In this document: positions 7,648-11,796 of the stretch, piece after piece
How the letters are laid out: the number at the start of each line of letters is the position of its first letter
Numbering within the stretch: position 1 is the first letter of the stretch
Assembly: GCA_902766915.1 (NCBI GenBank)
Contig: CACXFN010000139.1
Location: 1 to 11,796, forward strand
DNA: 11,796 nucleotides
Direction of reading: 5' to 3'
From: an uncultured Eubacteriales bacterium
Lineage (GTDB): Bacteria; Bacillota; Clostridia; Peptostreptococcales; Anaerovoracaceae
Made by a program: the position numbers and the translations under genes
Notes under the pieces: model-generated
The model's input: only the letters and a program-made list of their open reading frames with translations
Databases searched by the model: none
What the model was told of the DNA's origin: nothing

Positions 7648-7666
7648 AAATCATAATCTCTATACA

Positions 7667-7755
7667 CGATTGAGTTAATACGTGATTAAGCAGTGCGTGA
7701 TTAAGCTATACTTGATTAAGTGATGCGTGATTTAATTATATGTGATTAAAATGGA
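7667..7755 (+). repeat. Array of five 15-base tandem units upstream of the metallo-hydrolase gene
   Basis: Five head-to-tail units start at 7681, 7696, 7711, 7726 and 7741: CGTGATTAAGCAGTG, CGTGATTAAGCTATA, CTTGATTAAGTGATG, CGTGATTTAATTATA and TGTGATTAAAATGGA. A degenerate 14-base unit lies in front (7667-7680). The first nine bases are conserved (YKTGATTWA). The last six alternate between two types, suggesting an older 30-base unit. The final unit runs into the GGAGG ribosome binding site (7753-7757). Weak promoter-like pieces (TTGATT 7712-7717, TATACT 7707-7712, TTATAT 7736-7741) lie inside the array. The spacer between the two genes (7648-7763) contains little else. Confidence 0.85.
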
Positions 7756-7763
7756 GGTTAGTT

Positions 7764-8405
7764 ATGACGATAACTTGGTTGGGGCATTCCTGTTTTAAAG
7801 TAGAGAATAAGGACTATGTTGTAGTTTTTGATCCAACGGAAGATGGTTATGTGCCTGGAATCGGTCCTATTAGAGAAAAAGCAAATTTGGTTATCTGCAG
7901 TCATGAGCACGGAGATCACAATGCTAGACATCTAATCGATTTGGATGAATCGAAACCTTGTCCATATATTGTTACCGCAATCGATACATTCCATGACGAC
8001 AAAAAGGGTAAACTAAGGGGAGAAAATAAAATCACCGTCTTGGATGATGGAGAATTAAGGGTTGCCCATTTTGGAGACTTGGGATGTGTGCCGGAGTCAT
8101 TCCAAATGGAAGAACTCATGAACCTGGACGTTGCAATGATCCCAGTTGGCGGCCATTACACAATTGATGCTGAAACAGCAGCAAAGATTGTTGACAAGAT
8201 TAAGCCTCGCGTCGTGATTCCCATGCATTATCGTGATGATGAAAAAGGGTTTGGATTTGATGTATTAAGTAGAGTGGACGATTTTGTTAATGTCATGGGA
8301 AGTGCGGAGTTTAAAGAGAGTAGCTCAATTGAAATTGAATCAACGGCATCAAAGGACCAGCTGCGCGTAGTTGTTTTGGAACCACAAAGGAGAAACCATG
8401 ACTGA
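7764..8405 (+). CDS. UlaG-like metallo-beta-lactamase-fold hydrolase
   Basis: A 213-residue cytoplasmic protein of the COG2220/UlaG-like branch of the metallo-beta-lactamase fold. It begins MTITWLGHSCFKVE, typical of this branch. The metal-binding motif is SHEHGDH with His47, His49, Asp51 and His52. Further probable ligands are His102 and Asp105 (AHFGDLG), His131 (PVGGHYTID) and His155 (IPMHYR). All expected ligands are present, so it is probably an active Zn or Mn hydrolase. The substrate is unknown: family members act on phosphodiesters, lactones and other compounds, and many remain uncharacterised. GGAGG 6 bases upstream fixes ATG 7764. Its last 8 bases overlap the start of the next gene, which points to a common transcript and possible translational coupling. 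Confidence 0.9.
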   Translation: MTITWLGHSCFKVENKDYVVVFDPTEDGYVPGIGPIREKANLVICSHEHGDHNARHLIDLDESKPCPYIVTAIDTFHDDKKGKLRGENKITVLDDGELRVAHFGDLGCVPESFQMEELMNLDVAMIPVGGHYTIDAETAAKIVDKIKPRVVIPMHYRDDEKGFGFDVLSRVDDFVNVMGSAEFKESSSIEIESTASKDQLRVVVLEPQRRNHD

Positions 8406-9024
8406 TTATAAACTATTGGAAGAACAAATAAGGGGGCTTGCGGAGATTTCCGGAGATATGGTGTCTTTAATGTCGAATGCTTCCGCACTCTTATACGAGG
8501 CGCTGGCTGACGTGAACTGGGCAGGGTTCTATATTGTAAAAAACGGCGCAGATAAAAACAGCAAGAACCTAAACCGTCAATCAAGTGAGAAACCTAACAA
8601 TGCACTAAGTGAGACCACTAGCAATGAACCAAGTGAGAATTCTAACAATGGACTAAGTGAGAACCCTAACAATGAACCAAGTGAGAATTCTCCCGTGCAA
8701 TCAATCTCATTGGAGCCGGTTCTTTTGGTTGGTCCCTTCCAAGGAAAGGTCGCCTGCGTTCGAATAGAGAAGGGTAGAGGTGTATGTGGAACTGCATGGG
8801 CAGAAGATAGAACTCAGCTTGTACCCGATGTCCATAAATTCCCGGGACATATAGCATGCGACAGCGTATCCAATTCTGAAATAGTAATTCCCATTCACCA
8901 TGATGGAGAAGTAGTTGCAGTACTTGATATAGATAGTCCACTGATGGATCGCTTCACTGAAGAGGATAAAATCGGACTTGAGAAATTTGTTGGATCTTTA
9001 GAGGATTGCATAGATTTTGTTTAA
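8398..9024 (+). CDS. msrC: Free methionine-(R)-sulfoxide reductase (GAF fold) with repeat insertion
   Basis: This enzyme reduces free L-methionine-(R)-sulfoxide to methionine, with thioredoxin-type reductants; it is a cytoplasmic GAF-domain protein. ATG 8398, with AAAGGAGA just upstream, gives 208 residues; an in-frame TTG at 8371 has no ribosome binding site. Family signatures are clear: VNWAGFYIV near residue 40, LLVGPFQGKVACVRI, GRGVCGTAWA, RTQLVPDVHKFPGHIACDS and AVLDIDSPLMDRF. The three functional cysteines are Cys120, Cys130 and Cys154, spaced 10 and 24 apart, exactly as I recall for Cys84/94/118 of the E. coli enzyme. The oddity is an insertion of about 40 residues after NWAGFYIVKNGA: residues 59-98 are five 8-residue Asn/Ser/Glu-rich repeats. 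The family is usually about 160 residues. The insertion sits in the loop before the strand leading to GPFQGK, so the fold is probably kept. The gene overlaps the metallo-hydrolase gene by 8 bases. Confidence 0.93.
   Translation: MTDYKLLEEQIRGLAEISGDMVSLMSNASALLYEALADVNWAGFYIVKNGADKNSKNLNRQSSEKPNNALSETTSNEPSENSNNGLSENPNNEPSENSPVQSISLEPVLLVGPFQGKVACVRIEKGRGVCGTAWAEDRTQLVPDVHKFPGHIACDSVSNSEIVIPIHHDGEVVAVLDIDSPLMDRFTEEDKIGLEKFVGSLEDCIDFV
8572..8691 (+). repeat. Five in-frame 24-base tandem repeats inside msrC
   Basis: Units start at 8572, 8596, 8620, 8644 and 8668. They encode NRQSSEKP, NNALSETT, SNEPSENS, NNGLSENP and NNEPSENS. Every unit has AGTGAG at the same phase. Units 3 and 5 are nearly identical to each other, and units 2 and 4 are more alike than neighbours are, so a 48-base double unit has probably been copied. 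The reading frame is kept whatever the copy number. Confidence 0.93.
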
Positions 9025-9048
9025 CTGGTTTTGAAAGAGAGGTTTATT

Positions 9049-9399
9049 ATGCTTTTACTTTGTTATCCCAGATGTACGACCTGCCAAAAGGCAAAGAAAT
9101 GGCTTGATGCCAACAAAATTAAATACGAGGAAAGAGACATAACAATCAAGAATCCTAAGCAAAAGGAACTAAAGGAATGGCATAAGAAGAGTGGCTTACC
9201 GCTTAAGAGATTCTTTAACACCAGTGGTCTGAAATACAAAGAATTGGGGCTGAAGGATAAACTGCCGACTATGACGGATGCTGAAATGTATAAGCTCCTA
9301 GCAACAGACGGTATGCTCGTTAAACGTCCTTTGATCATAAAGGACGACACCGTTTTGGTTGGCTTTAAAGAGGAAGAATGGAAAGCCGCGCTTAAATAG
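9049..9399 (+). CDS. Spx/ArsC-family thioredoxin-fold protein
   Basis: A 116-residue member of the ArsC/Spx/YffB family. It opens with the redox motif LLLCYPRCTTCQKAKKWL (Cys9 and Cys12 in a CxxC, plus Cys5). It carries the family patterns FFNTSGLKYKELGLKDKL and DGMLVKRPLIIKDD (Arg93) and ends GFKEEEWKAALK. Members either reduce arsenate or related substrates with glutathione or other thiols, or, like Spx, bind RNA polymerase and govern the disulfide-stress response. Sequence reading does not separate these; the CxxC favours a redox-sensing or thiol-exchange role over a single-Cys arsenate reductase. An in-frame TTG at 9031 exists, but ATG 9049 has GAGAGG 7 bases upstream and is preferred. 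It follows msrC by 24 bases, so it is probably in the same transcript. No arsenite exporter or ArsR gene is nearby. Confidence 0.88.
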   Translation: MLLLCYPRCTTCQKAKKWLDANKIKYEERDITIKNPKQKELKEWHKKSGLPLKRFFNTSGLKYKELGLKDKLPTMTDAEMYKLLATDGMLVKRPLIIKDDTVLVGFKEEEWKAALK

Positions 9400-9402
9400 C
9401 AT

Positions 9403-9431
9403 TTGTAGTTCTAATATGCAGTTGTTAGAAT
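9403..9431 (+). promoter_or_regulatory. Likely promoter of the CWB2 surface-protein gene
   Basis: TTGTAG (9403-9408) and TAGAAT (9426-9431) are separated by 17 bases. A TG lies at the extended -10 position (TGTTAGAAT, 9423-9431). The start would fall near 9438, just ahead of the GAGGAGG (9443-9449) ribosome binding site. The inverted pair TTCTAA/TTAGAA (9409-9414 and 9425-9430) overlaps the spacer and -10 and might be an operator. Confidence 0.45.
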
Positions 9432-9458
9432 ACAGAAGTAAAGAGGAGGACTAATAAC

Positions 9459-10868
9459 ATGAAGAATCAAGTATGGAGTAAAAGTTTAAGAAAATGCATT
9501 GCTATTCTGCTTACTTTGGTTATGCTACTCATGTCGATGCCCATGATTGCCTTGGCAGATTCTGAAGATTATCGCGTCTACGGTGATAATCGCTATGGCA
9601 CATCATATGCGGTTGCAGATGCATTGTATAAGAAGACAGGATCCTTTGATAATATTGTTGTTGCATTTGGTGGTAATTTTCCGGATGCCTTATCCGGAGG
9701 ATATTTGGCAAAGGTTAAAAATGCTCCGCTGCTTTTGATTAATCCAAGCGAGGAAGCAAAGGTTCTTCAGTATATAAAGAACCACATGAAGCCCAATGGA
9801 ACCGTTTATTTGTTAGGCGGAACGGGAGTTATTCGCAGTGAATTTGAAAAGAGTTTAAAGAATCAGGCTATAAAAGTTAAAAGACTTTGGGGACAGGGAC
9901 GATATGATACAAATCTGGAAATACTTAAGGAGTCTGTAAAACCCGGTGAAGAAATCTTGGTCGCAACAGGTGCCAATTATGCAGACAGTCTTTCTGGATC
10001 CTCCGTTGGAAAAGGAATGCTCTTGGTTGGAAAAGGCTTGACCGCAGATCAGGTGAAATGGATACAGAATGCAGGCATTAAGAAATTCTACATACTTGGT
10101 GGTACCGGTGCTGTGTCTTCAGGAATTGAAGCTGAGCTGAAAAAGTTCGGTAAGGTGGAAAGACTTGGAGGGAAAAACAGATATGAGACATCTTACCTAA
10201 TTGCAAAAATGTTTTTTCCAAAATCGGACAGTGTAACATTGGTAAGCGGAAAGAACTTTCCGGATGGATTATCAGGAGCCCCATTGGCTATGCTCAACGA
10301 TTCATCAATACTATTGGTATCTGAAGGAAACACGCAGTATGCAAATCAATATGTCAATTATCTAAACATTGATTATTGTACCATAATAGGTGGAGTTGGT
10401 GCGGTCCCCAAGAAAGTGGCGGCTGAAACCATGGGAAGAGATGTGGGGGAGGCTACTCCAAATAATACGCAAAGTGGATTTGCGTTAACAAAATACAATT
10501 CCAATATTTCATATTATGTTTCAGATGGACAAAAGATTAAAAGCATTGAATTGAATTATGTTGAACAATACGGTCATGAAAGCATGTTTTTAGAATGGGA
10601 TGGCAATAAAAAAAGCCATTTAACCTTAATTGCAGCGTATGGCCCAGTTCCTTTTACGAAGGAAATTGTTGATGATTGTGTTTCCACATATCCGGATATT
10701 TGGAAGGATGATATTACAGAAATATATGAAAAACCGGAAGTAAGCAGTGGTGTAGGTTTTGAAAAGGCCGGTTTAGAGGACATGCCAGTCTATGTTCTAC
10801 TACTAAGTATGGATCGGAATTATAAGGTGGTTAGATATACAATAGTCCGAATCGAAAAACTAGTATAA
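9459..10868 (+). CDS. Exported surface protein with three CWB2 cell-wall-binding repeats
   Basis: A 469-residue protein. The signal peptide has a basic N-terminus (KSLRK), a core CIAILLTLVMLLMSMPMI and likely cleavage after ALA (residues 31-33). Three CWB2 repeats follow, at about 39-132, 142-228 and 234-325. Each has an RYxTS or RYDTN start (YGDNRYGTSYAVA, WGQGRYDTNLEI, LGGKNRYETSYLIA), a GxNxxDxLSG middle (FGGNFPDALSGG, TGANYADSLSGS, SGKNFPDGLSGA) and an LGGTG-type end (LLGGTGVI, ILGGTGAV, IIGGVGAV). In clostridial cell-wall proteins such as the Cwp family of C. difficile, sets of three CWB2 modules attach the protein non-covalently to an anionic wall polymer. The C-terminal ~130 residues (340-469) should carry the specific function; I do not recognise them, and they show no catalytic motif. 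GAGGAGG upstream fixes ATG 9459. The gene ends at a two-way terminator. Confidence 0.94.
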   Translation: MKNQVWSKSLRKCIAILLTLVMLLMSMPMIALADSEDYRVYGDNRYGTSYAVADALYKKTGSFDNIVVAFGGNFPDALSGGYLAKVKNAPLLLINPSEEAKVLQYIKNHMKPNGTVYLLGGTGVIRSEFEKSLKNQAIKVKRLWGQGRYDTNLEILKESVKPGEEILVATGANYADSLSGSSVGKGMLLVGKGLTADQVKWIQNAGIKKFYILGGTGAVSSGIEAELKKFGKVERLGGKNRYETSYLIAKMFFPKSDSVTLVSGKNFPDGLSGAPLAMLNDSSILLVSEGNTQYANQYVNYLNIDYCTIIGGVGAVPKKVAAETMGRDVGEATPNNTQSGFALTKYNSNISYYVSDGQKIKSIELNYVEQYGHESMFLEWDGNKKSHLTLIAAYGPVPFTKEIVDDCVSTYPDIWKDDITEIYEKPEVSSGVGFEKAGLEDMPVYVLLLSMDRNYKVVRYTIVRIEKLV

Positions 10869-10876
10869 ATAAAGGT

Positions 10877-10904
10877 TCTTAACAGTTATCTCTTAACAGT
10901 TATT
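10877..10904 (+). repeat. 14-base tandem duplication after the CWB2 gene
   Basis: TCTTAACAGTTATC (10877-10890) is followed directly by TCTTAACAGTTATT (10891-10904). Diverged copies (12 of 14) occur at 10927-10940, partly in the terminator loop, and at 10964-10977, across the stop codon of the minus-strand gene. Confidence 0.8.
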
Positions 10905-10912
10905 ATTAATGG

Positions 10913-10958
10913 AAAGGCCATTCCAATCTTAAAGGTTATCTTTAATGGAATGGCCTTT
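10913..10958. terminator. Two-way terminator hairpin between convergent genes
   Basis: AAAGGCCATTCCA (10913-10925) pairs perfectly with TGGAATGGCCTTT (10946-10958). Inside it, TTAAAG (10929-10934) pairs with CTTTAA (10940-10945) around a 5-base loop, leaving only a 3-base bulge (10926-10928). The stem is flanked by a short T run on the plus strand (10956-10959) and TTTCCATTAATAATA on the minus strand. It lies between the 3' ends of the CWB2 gene (plus) and the aminotransferase gene (minus), so it probably serves both. The T runs are short. Confidence 0.8.
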
Positions 10959-11030
10959 TCTAATCTTAACAACTATCTTTCTTTAATTGCATTTTCCAAT
11001 CTTAGCAACGCTTCTTCTAATGTTTCCCTT
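10921..11030. repeat. 36-37-base degenerate repeats running from the intergenic hairpin into a gene 3' end
   Basis: Units begin at 10921 (TTCCAATCTTAAAGGTTATC), 10958 (TTCTAATCTTAACAACTATC) and 10994 (TTCCAATCTTAGCAACGCTT), spaced 37 and 36 bases. The third unit lies wholly in the coding end of the minus-strand MalY-type gene. The second covers its stop codon, and the first forms the loop and right arm of the terminator. Confidence 0.6.
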
Positions 11031-11796
11031 GGGCACGCAAGCACAAAGCGCTGATAGTTTTCTCCACCTTGGCCGAATATCTTTCCGGCATCAAGCCAAA
11101 GCTTGGCCTTATTGCAGATGATGTCATCAACCTCATCTGCTGTCATTCCAAGGCCTGCGAAATCAACCCATGCAAGGTAGGTGCCTTGTAGTGGCATGAC
11201 TTTTAGCATAGGGAGTCTTTCTGCTATGAAATATTTCATGAATTCGTAGTTTGAAAAAATGTATTCTTTACATTGCTCAAACCATTCCTCTCCTTGAGAG
11301 TATGCAGCCTCGCAGGCGATGATTCCAATCTGATTTAGAGCAAAGAGCCCGATGTGGGAAAGAGTTTCACTAAATATCTTTCTAAGCTCCTCGTTTGGAA
11401 TCCATATATTTGATGCCTGAAGACCTGCTAGATTAAAGGTTTTGCTGGGCGCTGTGCAGGAGATAGCAATGTCCTTCGCTTCTGGGCATGCGTCCAGGAA
11501 CATAGTGTGCTTGTTGTCTTCCCAGGTGAAATCGCAATGTATTTCGTCGGCCACGATATACACATTGTGCTTAATGCATATATCTGCGACTGTTTTTAAC
11601 TCATCGCGAGTCCAAACCCTACCGACGGGATTGTGGGGACTGCACATGAGGAATAATTTGACGTCATTATCGATAATTTTCTTTTCAAAATCATCCGGAT
11701 CCATCTCATACCGCATACCAGTGAGCTTTAATGGGCTCTCGACGAGCTTTCTTCCGTTCGCATTGATAGCATTAAAGAACGGATAGTAAACTGGTG
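10973..11796 (-). CDS. MalY/PatB-type PLP-dependent aminotransferase or cystathionine beta-lyase, partial
   Basis: The minus-strand frame ends at TAG 10973-10975 and stays open to the window edge. The ATG at 11714-11716 is internal, because family sequence continues upstream of it (PVYYPFFNAINANGRKLVES). About 273 C-terminal residues are visible. Fold-type I PLP motifs are clear: CSPHNPVGRVW (Asn codon 11630-11632), VADEIHCDF (the Asp contacting the PLP ring, codon 11546-11548), and PSKTFNLAGLQ with the PLP-binding Lys at codon 11441-11443. The sequence FVLACPRETLEEAL carries the expected C-terminal Arg. The HNPVGRVW and IHCDF wording is typical of the MalY/PatB group, which mostly cleave cystathionine or cysteine (C-S beta-lyase) rather than transaminate. 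The exact substrate cannot be set from this part. The gene converges on the CWB2 gene; any operon partners lie outside the window. Confidence 0.93.
   Translation of the reverse strand, partial: PVYYPFFNAINANGRKLVESPLKLTGMRYEMDPDDFEKKIIDNDVKLFLMCSPHNPVGRVWTRDELKTVADICIKHNVYIVADEIHCDFTWEDNKHTMFLDACPEAKDIAISCTAPSKTFNLAGLQASNIWIPNEELRKIFSETLSHIGLFALNQIGIIACEAAYSQGEEWFEQCKEYIFSNYEFMKYFIAERLPMLKVMPLQGTYLAWVDFAGLGMTADEVDDIICNKAKLWLDAGKIFGQGGENYQRFVLACPRETLEEALLRLENAIKER

Noticed and set aside
7681..7755. CRISPR array
   Set aside because: Units are contiguous with no spacers, only 15 bases long, and no cas gene is nearby.
8371..8397. TTG 8371 as msrC start
   Set aside because: It would overlap the metallo-hydrolase gene by 35 bases. 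ATG 8398 has AAAGGAGA at proper spacing and matches the family N-terminus.
8572..8691. CRISPR-like or mobile repeat
   Set aside because: Units are contiguous, in frame and encode a continuous peptide insertion within a conserved enzyme. There are no spacers or terminal inverted repeats.
9049..9399. Arsenic-resistance operon
   Set aside because: The ArsC-like fold alone is not evidence. The CxxC is Spx/YffB-like, and no arsR, arsB or acr3 gene is in the window.

Overview
The window looks like chromosomal DNA of an anaerobic Gram-positive bacterium of the class Clostridia (Bacillota). This rests on several things seen together: moderate-to-low GC, AGGAGG-type ribosome binding sites, a single-chain (alpha2-type) glycyl-tRNA synthetase, a pyruvate phosphate dikinase very close to the clostridial enzyme in length and active-site spacing, and an exported protein with CWB2 cell-wall-binding repeats. 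I cannot name the genus. No tRNA, rRNA, CRISPR, phage or insertion-sequence gene is visible.

Layout. 1-481: 3' part of a charged, helical repeat protein cut by the window edge. 541-1968: glycyl-tRNA synthetase. 2101-4725: pyruvate phosphate dikinase, closed by a strong intrinsic terminator (4832-4871). 4997-5674: secreted protein with a C-terminal PepSY domain, preceded by a cluster of palindromes and followed by a structured terminator-like element (5774-5847). 5929-7647: half-size ABC exporter behind a good extended -10 promoter. 7764-9399: three tightly spaced genes (UlaG-like metallo-hydrolase, free methionine-R-sulfoxide reductase, Spx/ArsC-like thioredoxin-fold protein), probably one transcript with a thiol/redox flavour. 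9459-10868: CWB2 surface protein with its own likely promoter. 10973-11796, minus strand: the C-terminal part of a MalY/PatB-type PLP enzyme, convergent with the CWB2 gene and sharing a long two-way terminator hairpin.

The most distinctive property is short tandem repetition. It occurs in most intergenic spacers and inside coding sequence. The clearest arrays are five 15-base units just upstream of the metallo-hydrolase gene (7681-7755) and five in-frame 24-base units inside the sulfoxide reductase gene (8572-8691). In several cases the repeated unit includes or abuts the stop codon of the upstream gene (PepSY gene 19-base unit, ppdK 15-base spacing, the MalY-type gene 36-37-base unit, more weakly glyQS), as if gene 3' ends had been copied outward into the spacer. 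I see no unmistakable new multi-gene system. The repeat behaviour, the repeat-bearing redox operon and the three-way-junction element at 5774-5840 are the best leads.
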